Assembly: GCA_046309815.1 (NCBI GenBank) | Contig: JBKCOJ010000010.1 | Span: 1 to 64,000 of the forward strand | Direction: 5' to 3' | Length of the DNA stretch: 64,000 nucleotides | From: CAITNM01 sp021298215 | GTDB taxonomy: Bacteria > Pseudomonadota > Alphaproteobacteria > Paracaedibacterales > CAITNM01 | Shown: one piece after another, positions 27,209 to 35,629 of the stretch | Layout of the letters: each line of letters begins with the position of its first letter | How positions within the stretch are numbered: the stretch's first letter is position 1 | The notes under the pieces: generated by a model | The model's input: the letters and a program-made list of their open reading frames with translations, nothing else | Database searches by the model: none | What the model was told of the DNA's origin: nothing | Position numbers and translations under genes: made by a program

Positions 27209-27925
27209 TCAAGGCTGAATAAATTTCTTAATGCCTTCTGATCCCTCAAAATGTGAGGTTCTGTTCGAATCAATGGTAATTGTAAAAGGCTCACGCGCTG
27301 ATTTGAGATCAAGGGAGTGGAGAATTTCTTCATGATGTGATGCTTCTACGTTATTAAATATGCTAATAAATTCAAAATTTGCGATGAGGGTATTATTTTG
27401 CAGGGTTAGGGATTGTATTTTGTAATGAAATTCAAGACTAGAAATGCTTTCTTTCGAGCAAAATTCTTCGGGTATGTACCGAGAGACTTGGCAGCTATAG
27501 CCTGACAATGGGTAGGTGGCGACAACGCTAATATTTTCTCCGAAGCTCATAATTTGGCCGAAAACGTGATGTTCTCCAGTCCCTCCCGTAGAGGTAACAA
27601 TAATGACTTCATTGGACGCTAAAAAGGCCATTTCTTCCTGAGAAAGAACGGCAAATATAGGGCCGCATTCTATTGTATGTATAGGTTTATCTTGTGAAAT
27701 AATGTATAAAATCCCAAGATGTGAGCCGCCGGCAAAACTCAGAAAGGTATACTCAATATTATTGATTTTGAGCTTGCGCAGATAATCAGGTGACATTTTG
27801 TGTATAAGCTTATTTTTGTAATACTCATTTTTGGTGTGAGGAATAAGCAAATCATAGGTGTCAGCCAGGGCGCAAAATCCTCTAGAAATAAAAAGCGAAA
27901 TTACCAATATTAATACTTTTTTCAT
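27209..27925 (-). CDS. Secreted hypothetical protein coupled to eptA
   Basis: The 238-residue product of unknown family has a signal peptide (MKKVLILVISLFISRGFCALA). The mature part contains Cys residues near HTIECGP, GYSCQV and EEFCSKE that could form periplasmic disulfides. Its ATG overlaps the stop of the phosphoethanolamine-transferase gene in ATGA, so it is translated with that enzyme. A role in envelope modification is suggested by this coupling only. Confidence 0.65.
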   Translation of the reverse strand: MKKVLILVISLFISRGFCALADTYDLLIPHTKNEYYKNKLIHKMSPDYLRKLKINNIEYTFLSFAGGSHLGILYIISQDKPIHTIECGPIFAVLSQEEMAFLASNEVIIVTSTGGTGEHHVFGQIMSFGENISVVATYPLSGYSCQVSRYIPEEFCSKESISSLEFHYKIQSLTLQNNTLIANFEFISIFNNVEASHHEEILHSLDLKSAREPFTITIDSNRTSHFEGSEGIKKFIQP

Positions 27926-29565
27926 GCCGATTTTTTTTCATCCACCCACTGATTTTCTAAAAAGATAGCTTGTCCTTTTTCTATTTTCCAAGGCATGAAT
28001 TCATAATTAGCATAAAGTTCGCTACCATGTACGTATTGCAGGTGAGAATTTTCATTCGGATTGGTAATGGTCGCACCAAAAAGGGTGGCTATATATTTGG
28101 CAAGATCATAATGACTGATGATAGGCTGATTTTTTAATGAAGAAATTAAGGCAGGTTTTGGTGCTAATATCCAAATGGGTACATCAGCCACTTCTGGTTG
28201 CATTTGGTTGTGTCCAAAAAGACCTCGTTCTCCTAATAGTTGTCCATGGTCGCTGGTAAAGAGAATTACCGTATCGTCTTGGATATGTGGCTTGATTCGA
28301 TCATCATAGATTGTTTCGTCTATTATCATTTTTTTGATTATTGTTAAAATGCACTGTTTCACCCAGTAATCATGATAAGCAATTGCATTTGAATATTCTT
28401 GCTGACTTTGTGACGTGCGATTCTTATGATCAATTGATTTTGCAAGCTCTGGACGGTATTTTTCATATGCATTAAATGGAGAATGAACGTGACGTAAGTG
28501 AATAACGATAAAGTTTTTCTCACCTAATTCAAGCATTGATAATTTATCAAGTAATGCTTCATCACCTTTTTCGTTTAGGGCATCACGCATGTCTTTTTCT
28601 GACGCAAATATATCAACAAATTCGGTTCCTGTATCATGAAAAAGCTTTTCATTTTGGCCAGAAAGCACAAAGGTCTTATATCCTTGGTGTTTGGCAAGAC
28701 GAAAGAGATTGGCTTCTTTTTTTCTAATAAGGTCAAGAAAGCCGGGATTATGGAAGCTATTAAAGAATGTTTGCAAACATGCACGCGTTGAGACACTGCT
28801 GGAAATGCCTTTGGCAAAGATAAAATTAGGCATACTTTTTAAAGAATCTAAAAAGGGTGTATTGTTTTCCTTGTAGCCATATAAGTGCATGTATCGGCTA
28901 CTTAAGCTTTCGCCTACGATGAGTACAATATTTTTAACTTTTGAGTGACCATAGGTAATGGTATAGGGTTTGTAGGCAAAATCTTTGTCTTTATGATCTA
29001 ATCGTACAAGCCAGTCTGAGAAGGCACGAACCGTATTGTAAATCGTGCTGTAAGTTGGTTTTGTGTAAAAGAAGGAGGGGCCCTTGATGTAAGACAGAAC
29101 AGGAGTAATTGCGAGAATCAAGAAAATCAGAATGCCTGTATAAGAATATTTTAGGCGATCTTTTGTATATAAAGGCGCCACGATAATAAGGCTGGTAGAG
29201 ACAACTAATGTCAACCAAACAGGCCACAGGGAATGGGATAGAGATATTCCAGTTTGAAAAATTTCATCGAGCTCAAAAAAAACTTTTGAAATGTCTTGAG
29301 AATGGATGGGAGCGCCGAAATATGCCCAATGATTTACCTGAATGATTTGGGTAATTATGATTAATCCTAATACAACTTTCAGCACCCAGCGATTACGCAC
29401 AAAACTCAATGCGCCTGAAAAACCAATAACGCCAAGGAAAGTGGTAAGAGGAATTCTGCAGGTAAGCATTTTGGTAATGTAACCGAGCAACAAGTCCGGC
29501 AAAAGAATTCCAAGGCTTATAAGACTTAGAAAAAGAAGATTTAAAACCACAAACAGGCAATCCAT
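27922..29565 (-). CDS. Phosphoethanolamine transferase, EptA-like
   Basis: The 547-residue inner membrane enzyme has about five N-terminal membrane segments (residues 1-160) and then a periplasmic alkaline-phosphatase/sulfatase-fold domain. Landmarks are NIVLIVGESLSSRYMHLYGY (first metal ligand Glu), the nucleophile region SVSTRACLQTFF, HLRHVHSPF, and the metal-binding FTSDHGQLLGERGLFGHN. Such enzymes move phosphoethanolamine from phosphatidylethanolamine to lipid A or core sugars and release diacylglycerol. dgkA upstream overlaps it by 25 bases and would recycle that product. The exact acceptor is not certain. Confidence 0.87.
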   Translation of the reverse strand: MDCLFVVLNLLFLSLISLGILLPDLLLGYITKMLTCRIPLTTFLGVIGFSGALSFVRNRWVLKVVLGLIIITQIIQVNHWAYFGAPIHSQDISKVFFELDEIFQTGISLSHSLWPVWLTLVVSTSLIIVAPLYTKDRLKYSYTGILIFLILAITPVLSYIKGPSFFYTKPTYSTIYNTVRAFSDWLVRLDHKDKDFAYKPYTITYGHSKVKNIVLIVGESLSSRYMHLYGYKENNTPFLDSLKSMPNFIFAKGISSSVSTRACLQTFFNSFHNPGFLDLIRKKEANLFRLAKHQGYKTFVLSGQNEKLFHDTGTEFVDIFASEKDMRDALNEKGDEALLDKLSMLELGEKNFIVIHLRHVHSPFNAYEKYRPELAKSIDHKNRTSQSQQEYSNAIAYHDYWVKQCILTIIKKMIIDETIYDDRIKPHIQDDTVILFTSDHGQLLGERGLFGHNQMQPEVADVPIWILAPKPALISSLKNQPIISHYDLAKYIATLFGATITNPNENSHLQYVHGSELYANYEFMPWKIEKGQAIFLENQWVDEKKSA

Positions 29566-29894
29566 ACAAAAGCTACAAGCACGAGTGCTAGCAAAACAGC
29601 GGCGGATGCTGCATCTTTTACAAAGCCAATAGCAAGATCATGTTCCATGGTGACTCGGTCGGCTAGTCGTTCAATAGCGCTGTTGATTAATTCTAGAGAT
29701 AGCACAACTAAGTATACCGCTAACATAATCATTTTTCTAAACATTGATACCTGGAAGAAATACAGAGATATCAATAAAAAAGGGAGAAGATAAACCTCTA
29801 AGCGAAAGGAATAATCGTTTTTAAATGTTGCTTTTATGCCTGTGCAGGAATACATAAGACTTTTTTTGAGTTTGTTGATCATAGCGCTTACCAT
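29541..29894 (-). CDS. dgkA: Diacylglycerol kinase
   Basis: The 117-residue, three-helix membrane kinase shows the DgkA signatures KATFKNDYSFRLEVYL, LSLELINSAIERLADRV and KDAASAAVLLALV. It phosphorylates diacylglycerol to phosphatidic acid. Its gene overlaps the downstream EptA-like gene, matching the known dgkA-eptA functional link. ATG 29894 is used; an in-frame ATG four codons later is equally possible. Confidence 0.93.
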   Translation of the reverse strand: MVSAMINKLKKSLMYSCTGIKATFKNDYSFRLEVYLLPFLLISLYFFQVSMFRKMIMLAVYLVVLSLELINSAIERLADRVTMEHDLAIGFVKDAASAAVLLALVLVAFVWIACLWF

Positions 29895-29949
29895 TTATTT
29901 ACTTTTACTTTGCTAGAGTTTTTAGTAACAAGCAAGATTAAGTGTTTAT

Positions 29950-30384
29950 TTGAGTCGTCTTTTAAGTGCATTAAACAAAATATTAAGAGTAAAGCAGCAC
30001 AATATTGATCAACTGCGTCAACGGGCTTCACTGCTTACTGAGCAAATTGCCTTACGTCAGTTGGCTATTGAAAAAAATATATCTCACATTAATACCGAGC
30101 GACTAATTGCATCTGTAAATATCACAGGTTCAGATACTCTTGAGGTATTTGTGAAGCAAAAAACACAGCAAAATAAACAATACAACCAAGAGTGTGAGGA
30201 GCTTCAGCTGCTGGCTAACGAAGTGCAGGAGCAATTATATAATGCATATGTCGAGCAAAAGCAGTTCGAAAAAGTTAAAAATTCTGAGCAAATTAAAATC
30301 GATAACGAAGAAAAACGCAAGGAAATTCAAGTAATTGATGAAATAGCGCGGCAGATAAATATAAATAATTTGACTAAAAATTAA
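29950..30384 (+). CDS. FliJ-like coiled-coil protein
   Basis: The 144-residue product is almost entirely charged helix with heptad-like spacing. Its length and pattern match the flagellar export chaperone FliJ: an N-terminal LNKILRVKQHNIDQLRQR segment and a C-terminal KIDNEEKRKEIQVIDEIARQ helix. FliJ couples the ATPase FliI to the export gate. Similarity between coiled coils is weak evidence. Other flagellar genes (fliOP, fliDS) elsewhere in the window make the assignment reasonable. The TTG start at 29950 is the only in-frame option giving the full helix. Confidence 0.5.
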   Translation: MSRLLSALNKILRVKQHNIDQLRQRASLLTEQIALRQLAIEKNISHINTERLIASVNITGSDTLEVFVKQKTQQNKQYNQECEELQLLANEVQEQLYNAYVEQKQFEKVKNSEQIKIDNEEKRKEIQVIDEIARQININNLTKN

Positions 30385-30453
30385 ATAAAATTTACAATAA
30401 ATTGTAGTATTGATCTACATAGATTAAATTTACAGAGTGAGGGTAAAAAAACT

Positions 30454-31125
30454 ATGGGTAAATATCTTTCTGAAGGTTTAGGGACGTGTCTTTTAGTGCT
30501 TTTCGGTTGCGGAAGTGCTGTGTTGGCAGGAGCCCATATAGGTTTAGTTGGAGTAGCATTAGCATTTGGTTTTGCTTTATTGATACTCACGTACTGGTTA
30601 GGACCAATCTCCGGTTGCCACCTTAATCCGGCTGTTACAATTACGTTAGCATGCACAAAAAAATTTCCAATGAGTGAAGTCGCTCCCTATATTGTTTCGC
30701 AGCTCGTGGGCGCTGTTCTTGGCGCGTACTTGTTATTGCATATTGCACATGGGCATGCTCATTTTAGTTTAGAGGCTGGCTTTGCTTGCAATGGTTTCGG
30801 TGAGCATTCTCCCGGAGGATTCTCAGAGCTTAGTTGTCTGATTACAGAAGCGGTGATGACGACGGTATTACTTTTGGCAGCACTTGCAACAACGCGTAAA
30901 AAATTTCCAACAGATGTGACAGGCCTATTTATGGGTGTGACACTTGCTTCAATTCACTTACTAAGTATTCCTGTTACGAATACATCAGTGAACATAGCGC
31001 GAAGCCTTGGTGTTGCTGTCATTCACGGTGGGTGGGCAATGCACCAACTATGGTTGTTTGGTGTAGCACAACTTATTGCTATAGTTGTGGCTATTGTTCT
31101 CTTCAGAGCTATTGAAGAAAACTAA
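30454..31125 (+). CDS. aqpZ: Aquaporin (MIP family), second NPA box altered
   Basis: The 223-residue channel has the six-helix MIP fold with the first box HLNPAVTITL (Asn58-Pro59-Ala60) intact. In the second box Pro is replaced by Ile: SVNIARS (Asn180-Ile181-Ala182). The water-type selectivity filter is otherwise retained as judged against E. coli AqpZ: His168 in IHLLSIPV, Thr177 and Arg183. The closest type is AqpZ. The gene stands alone with a strong terminator after it. Confidence 0.9.
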   Translation: MGKYLSEGLGTCLLVLFGCGSAVLAGAHIGLVGVALAFGFALLILTYWLGPISGCHLNPAVTITLACTKKFPMSEVAPYIVSQLVGAVLGAYLLLHIAHGHAHFSLEAGFACNGFGEHSPGGFSELSCLITEAVMTTVLLLAALATTRKKFPTDVTGLFMGVTLASIHLLSIPVTNTSVNIARSLGVAVIHGGWAMHQLWLFGVAQLIAIVVAIVLFRAIEEN

Positions 31126-31149
31126 AATATATTGTTAAAAGCTTAAGCG

Positions 31150-31175
31150 AAAAGCCCCCTAAAGGGGGCTTTTTT
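31150..31175 (+). terminator. Rho-independent terminator after aqpZ
   Basis: GCCCCCT and AGGGGGC (31154-31160 and 31163-31169) form a GC-rich hairpin, preceded by AAAA and followed by TTTTTT. It is a clear intrinsic terminator. Confidence 0.95.
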
Positions 31176-31235
31176 CATTGACAATACAAAGAAATTTCTT
31201 TAATAGAGGATAATATTTTTTATTATCTAGTGACT

Positions 31236-32285
31236 ATGAGTAAAGTATTTATATTTTTAGTGTATTGTTTCGTAAATTTAAACTGTGTGGTAACGACTGA
31301 AGAGAGTGCAAGTTCAGCAGAAAGAATTTGGCTCAGAAAAGCAAGTGTAGACGATGTAGCCTTGATAGCGCCGTCTGGTGTTGATGAATCTGAAATAGAA
31401 GAGTTTAAAGGGCAAATAAGAAATCAAATAGAATCTCAAGAAGGTTGCGATATTTGTGGTACGTATCTTGTTTTCAAAGATGATACTAAAATCGGTTTGG
31501 TTACGCTTTCGAATAGTTCGCAAGAATACTATCAAAGCTCTTCTCATATATATGGATTTGATACCGGAGAATATATAGATCGAACTATTTTTCTGGATAG
31601 AATTTATGTAGGCAAGGGATACTTTCGGCAACTTCATGCTGCAGTAATGGATTTAATAATCCCTTTTATAGGAAGGACTCATAATGTGCTTGGCTTTGAT
31701 GGCAAGTTGACAATGAGCAGCAACCCTTTGAAGGGTACAAGAGGATTAATTGACTTGTCTAATATTCCTAGTCTTCGAGCAGGGTTAAAAGCAGGCGGTA
31801 CTCTTGCTTGGGTTGATGACGATCATGAACATTGGATTATGGAGTTTCCTGCGAGGATGCCGTCAAATGAAGTAGAAAAAGAGCTTCTAAAAATTGCTGA
31901 AAAAATTATAGATGCGTCTCTTTCGAGCTTTCAAATTAAAAATTCTGAGGAAGTAAAAAAAACGTGTTTGGCAGAAGCTAGTTTATTAATTCAAAATGAT
32001 TTAGAGAATTTCGGAATTTTTGGTGAAAGTGATTTCTTGGAAAGAATAATTGATCAATTTGTTCAAGTTTTTGTGGATGAGAGAAATAAGGAAAAAATAC
32101 GAGAATCACTCGGAACTCGCATGATAACGGATGAGTATACAGATTCACAAAAAGAATTTTTAAATACTCTCATGGAAAAAGTATTGGAAAACTATTTTCA
32201 TGAAGAGGGGGCAATACCCTCTACCATAATAGCTCGAGAAGCTCTTTCTACCTATTATTATCCATGGATAAAGCTTTTTAAATGA
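31236..32285 (+). CDS. Secreted protein with GNAT-like N-terminal half
   Basis: From ATG 31236 (a GTG lies two codons upstream) the product is 349 residues with a signal peptide (MSKVFIFLVYCFVNLNCVVT). Residues about 30-190 read like a GNAT acetyltransferase: IWLRKASVDDVALI at the start, YLVFKDDTKIGLVTLSN as beta-2/3, and IYVGKGYFRQLHAAVMD in place of the acetyl-CoA loop. The C-terminal 150 residues are helical and unrecognised. An exported acetyltransferase would find no acetyl-CoA in the periplasm, which points to action in a host cell. The family call is moderate because the pyrophosphate loop is degenerate. Confidence 0.5.
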   Translation: MSKVFIFLVYCFVNLNCVVTTEESASSAERIWLRKASVDDVALIAPSGVDESEIEEFKGQIRNQIESQEGCDICGTYLVFKDDTKIGLVTLSNSSQEYYQSSSHIYGFDTGEYIDRTIFLDRIYVGKGYFRQLHAAVMDLIIPFIGRTHNVLGFDGKLTMSSNPLKGTRGLIDLSNIPSLRAGLKAGGTLAWVDDDHEHWIMEFPARMPSNEVEKELLKIAEKIIDASLSSFQIKNSEEVKKTCLAEASLLIQNDLENFGIFGESDFLERIIDQFVQVFVDERNKEKIRESLGTRMITDEYTDSQKEFLNTLMEKVLENYFHEEGAIPSTIIAREALSTYYYPWIKLFK

Positions 32286-32367
32286 GGAGATTTTTGTAGT
32301 TTAAAGATTTACTTTCAGCATAATTTCTATTATGTAGTGGGTGGTTACCCTATCCAAAGGTAAGCAT

Positions 32368-32625
32368 ATGCACAAGTGGTATAGAAAATATATGCTGGTA
32401 GTTGGAATTCTTGGGCAATTCCTTTTTTATTCTCAATTTTATACGATTATTCACCACAAGAGTGCGACAAATGTATCCTTAGAAGGATTTTTGTGTTCTT
32501 TAATCACCGTAATAAGTTGGTTGATCTATGGGGTAATCATGCGCGACAAGGTGCTGATCATCTCAAACATTGTTGGTCTTCTTGGGGCCTTTGGAGTTGT
32601 TATCGCAATTTTAATTTATCAATAG
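32368..32625 (+). CDS. SemiSWEET family transporter
   Basis: An 85-residue, three-helix membrane protein, started at ATG 32368 with AAAGG at proper spacing. The pattern GILGQFLFYSQFYTII, KSATNVSLEGFLC, VISWLIYGVIMRDKVLI and NIVGLLGAFGVV is that of bacterial SemiSWEET/MtN3-like half transporters. These dimerise to move sugars along a gradient. Its stop abuts the next convergent gene. Confidence 0.78.
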   Translation: MHKWYRKYMLVVGILGQFLFYSQFYTIIHHKSATNVSLEGFLCSLITVISWLIYGVIMRDKVLIISNIVGLLGAFGVVIAILIYQ

Positions 32626-32626
32626 T

Positions 32627-32929
32627 TTACGGAGATGTTGGGGTATCTTCCAAAGGAGTATCTGGAAGCTTACTTTTTAAAACGCCAGTGTTATGAGATA
32701 AGTTTATCTCTAAAGATCTTGCTCTCTCTTCAACAGTGGTTAAGCGGTGCTCCATTTCCTTGGAAAAATTTTTAAAAGAGGTTTGAAGATTCGTAATATC
32801 ATTTTCGATAACATCGATTTTTCTCCGCTCTTCCTTTTTGTTTTTCCATCTTTCGATAATGAGCGGGGGCAATAAACCAGCAAGGAAACCAAGTAGGGCA
32901 GGGATTAAAAATTTCCAGTCAAAAATCAT
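32627..32929 (-). CDS. Membrane-anchored coiled-coil hypothetical protein
   Basis: The 100-residue product has one N-terminal membrane segment (FLIPALLGFLAGLLPPLII), a basic WKNKKEERRK stop-transfer, a charged coiled coil (residues about 38-80) and a proline/threonine-rich tail. A strong GGAGG site precedes the ATG. No family is recognised. It lies where trmD would be expected downstream of rimM, but shows no relation to it. Confidence 0.6.
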   Translation of the reverse strand: MIFDWKFLIPALLGFLAGLLPPLIIERWKNKKEERRKIDVIENDITNLQTSFKNFSKEMEHRLTTVEERARSLEINLSHNTGVLKSKLPDTPLEDTPTSP

Positions 32930-33009
32930 AATTTCCTCCTGTACATTCGGTTTGGAATTTAAAGTTGAGTCATCCGAACGTGGAAATAATACAATAAAAT
33001 GTTAGCTTT

Positions 33010-33492
33010 TTAAACTAAAAAATGGTCTTCTTCGCACTCGAGCTTATCGGAAAATACGGTACAGCTGCTAAGATGGATAGTGCCTGTTTTCCCCTCTGGT
33101 GTTTTAGCTTCACAAAAGGACCCTGCGCCAAAATCAAAAACGCCGGTAATATGAGCAAGGATTTTACCATTGGCAATCAAAGGTTGCCCTATTAATTTTT
33201 CATAGTAGACTTCATCTTCTGAGGAAGGGGGAAGCTGATCCTCAAAAACAAATAGTTGGGTGCCTTTTAAAATTTCTGCTTGGTTACGGGTTGTAACCCC
33301 TTCAATAAAAGCAATGACCGAATATGGAGGTTTAATGGTAGTTATATTGACAACAATGGGTTCGTGTTTTTGATTTACGAGAGTTCCGTATTCTATAAGA
33401 TTTTCTGGAGAAGTGGTAAAGGTTTTAATTTTAACTTGGCCTTTAATACCATGCGCTGCAACAATTTGACCAAGACAAATAAGACGATTCAT
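33010..33492 (-). CDS. rimM: 16S rRNA processing protein RimM
   Basis: The 160-residue protein assists 30S head assembly around ribosomal protein S19. The N-terminal domain begins LICLGQIVAAHGIKGQVKIK. The PRC-barrel C-terminal domain contains YYEKLIGQPLI and GVFDFGAGSFCEA. It follows rpsP, as in most bacteria, with a 54-base spacer holding a hairpin. No trmD or rplS follows, unlike the classical operon. Confidence 0.93.
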   Translation of the reverse strand: MNRLICLGQIVAAHGIKGQVKIKTFTTSPENLIEYGTLVNQKHEPIVVNITTIKPPYSVIAFIEGVTTRNQAEILKGTQLFVFEDQLPPSSEDEVYYEKLIGQPLIANGKILAHITGVFDFGAGSFCEAKTPEGKTGTIHLSSCTVFSDKLECEEDHFLV

Positions 33493-33507
33493 TTATAAAC
33501 TTTGATA

Positions 33508-33529
33508 TCCCGTGGCAAGAACCACGGGA
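33508..33529 (-). promoter_or_regulatory. Hairpin in the rpsP-rimM spacer
   Basis: TCCCGTGG (33508-33515) pairs perfectly with CCACGGGA (33522-33529) around a 6-base loop. It lies between the rpsP stop and the rimM start. No T-run follows, so it more likely sets an mRNA end or dampens rimM expression than fully terminates. Confidence 0.5.
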
Positions 33530-33546
33530 AATATATAGAAAAGCAT

Positions 33547-34071
33547 TTAAGCAGTTGGTTCAGAAGATTCTTCAGCCGGGGCTTCCGCTGGTACTTCTTC
33601 TGCAGGTGCAGTAACTTCTTCAACAGGAGCTTCTGCTGGAGTTTCTGTGGGAACTTCAACTGGTGCGCTTGCTTCTTCCGCTGGCGCTGCTACTGGTTCA
33701 GGAGCTGGTGCCGCAGCAGCAGTTGCTGCTGCTGAGGCTGCTTCTTCAGCTGCTTTTAAACGCTCTTGCGCTTTTTTCTTAGGCTGAGATTTCTTTGGAG
33801 TAACGCTATTTGCTGGTTTTTCAACTAAATTGATATTTGCTAAAAAGCCAATAACGCGATCTGTTGGTTGAGCCCCTACAGAAAGCCAGTATTTTGCTCG
33901 CTCAGCATTAAGAACAACGCGTTCTTTATGACCATGCTCTAAGAATGGGTTGTATGAACCAATACGTTCAACAAAACGACCATCTCTTGGTGCTGTAGCT
34001 TCAGCTACCACAATACGATAGAAAGGACGCTTTTTCGCACCACCACGAGCCAAGCGAATTTTTAATGCCAT
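33547..34071 (-). CDS. rpsP: 30S ribosomal protein bS16 with long acidic Ala/Pro-rich tail
   Basis: Residues 1-85 are a normal bS16 (ALKIRLARGGAKKRPFYRIV; GRFVERIGSYNP). The 174-residue product then carries a basic linker (KSQPKKKAQER). After that comes a tail of about 75 residues built almost only of Ala, Pro, Glu, Val and Ser, with repeated PAEEA/APAE-type units. Alphaproteobacterial S16 proteins often have tails, but this one is long. GGAG precedes the ATG. Confidence 0.95.
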   Translation of the reverse strand: MALKIRLARGGAKKRPFYRIVVAEATAPRDGRFVERIGSYNPFLEHGHKERVVLNAERAKYWLSVGAQPTDRVIGFLANINLVEKPANSVTPKKSQPKKKAQERLKAAEEAASAAATAAAAPAPEPVAAPAEEASAPVEVPTETPAEAPVEEVTAPAEEVPAEAPAEESSEPTA

Positions 34072-34094
34072 GTGTATTACTCCTTAAACACTTT

Positions 34095-35447
34095 TTACAT
34101 TCCACGCATCATTGCGCCTAAACCTTGGCGCATGAAACCTTTTTGCCCCATCTTGCCCATCCGTTTGAACATTGTTTGCATTTGTTCAAACTGTTTGAGC
34201 AAGCGGTTAACTTCCATGACTTGCACCCCAGCACCTAAAGCAATACGCTTGCGGCGTGATCCATTTAAGATAGTGGGGTTTCGTCGTTCTTTTTTGGTCA
34301 TAGACCGAATAACAGCAAGCTGTCGACGAACGAGGCTGTCATCAAGGCCAGCCCCTTCCAGTTTATCTTGTATTTTGCCAATCCCTGGCAAAAAACCAAG
34401 CATACTCGAGAGGCCGCCCATTTTTTGCATGCCTTCTAGTTGCTTAGCCATATCATTCAAATCAAAATGCCCTTTTTCTAATTTTTTTGCAAGCTTTTCT
34501 TGATCTTCACTTTCAGCAAGCGCTGAAGCGCGCTCAACCAAGGCTACTATATCTCCCATATCAAGGATACGGCTAGCAACACGATGCGGGTCAAATATTT
34601 CTAATTGGTCAACGCGTTCACCCATACCCAAAAATTTAATCGGGCAACCGGTAACATGACGCATCGAAAGGGCAGCGCCGCCTCGTCCATCACCATCAGC
34701 ACGGGTGAGAATAATAGACGTAATGCCTATTGCATCGTTGAAATTTTTGGCAATATTCACCGCGTCTTGTCCGGTTAGGCTGTCGGCGACTAAAAATGTT
34801 TCGATAGGTTTAGAAAGGGCTTTTATCTCTTTTAGTTCAGTCATCAAATCATCGTCAATGTGTAAACGACCAGCTGTATCTAAGATAATAACATCGGTGT
34901 TCTGCTTTTTAGCATCACTAATAGCTCGCTTAGTAATAGCTAAGGGCTTCTCCTTTTCAACAATAGGAAGGCTTGGGATATCCATCTGCCTCGCAAGATT
35001 TTCTAGCTGCAGCTGTGCAGCCGGACGGTAGACGTCTAAAGAAGCAAGAAGAACATTTTTTTTAAATTTTGTTGTGAGAAGTTTTGCAAGCTTTGCCGAC
35101 GTAGTGGTTTTTCCTGATCCTTGTAGGCCGGTCATTAAAATGACCATGGGGGAAGGTGCTGCCAAATTGATTGGTTCAGGTTCATTACCAAGCGCATGGA
35201 TTAGCTGCTCGTTAACAATTTTAACAACCATCTGAGCTGGATTAATGCTTTTGATAAACTCTTGGCCGATAGCTTTTTCTTTAGCTTGCTCGATAAATTC
35301 TTTAACTACAGGAAGGGCGACGTCAGCTTCCAGAAGCGCAATGCGTATTTCGCGCATAGCCTCATTAACATCATCTTCCGATAAAGTGCCACGCCCCTTT
35401 AATCGGTCAAAAATTCCGGATAAGCGCTCAGATAGTGACTTATACAT
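34095..35447 (-). CDS. ffh: Signal recognition particle protein Ffh
   Basis: The 450-residue SRP54 homologue has an N domain and then the G domain with MTGLQGSGKTTTSAKLA (P-loop), LDVYRPAAQLQL, ILDTAGRLHIDD and TRADGDGRGGAAL. The C-terminal M domain is methionine-rich and includes the RNA-binding SRRKRIALGAGV stretch. It directs membrane proteins to SecYEG. It heads the ffh-rpsP-rimM cluster, with rpsP starting 23 bases after it. Confidence 0.97.
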   Translation of the reverse strand: MYKSLSERLSGIFDRLKGRGTLSEDDVNEAMREIRIALLEADVALPVVKEFIEQAKEKAIGQEFIKSINPAQMVVKIVNEQLIHALGNEPEPINLAAPSPMVILMTGLQGSGKTTTSAKLAKLLTTKFKKNVLLASLDVYRPAAQLQLENLARQMDIPSLPIVEKEKPLAITKRAISDAKKQNTDVIILDTAGRLHIDDDLMTELKEIKALSKPIETFLVADSLTGQDAVNIAKNFNDAIGITSIILTRADGDGRGGAALSMRHVTGCPIKFLGMGERVDQLEIFDPHRVASRILDMGDIVALVERASALAESEDQEKLAKKLEKGHFDLNDMAKQLEGMQKMGGLSSMLGFLPGIGKIQDKLEGAGLDDSLVRRQLAVIRSMTKKERRNPTILNGSRRKRIALGAGVQVMEVNRLLKQFEQMQTMFKRMGKMGQKGFMRQGLGAMMRGM

Positions 35448-35629
35448 AAAACCTCATAAACATACCCATAAAATAGGAAAAATTAGAGTGAATTACAAGG
35501 ATTATAGTCTATTTAACATTTTGGTTTTACCAACGTTAATGGAATGCCTTATGTGTTTAGTCGTCCCATTCAAGAAGAGTCTGCGTGGTAGATTTATTGG
35601 TGATTTCAGCAGTACCTGGTTTGAGATTA

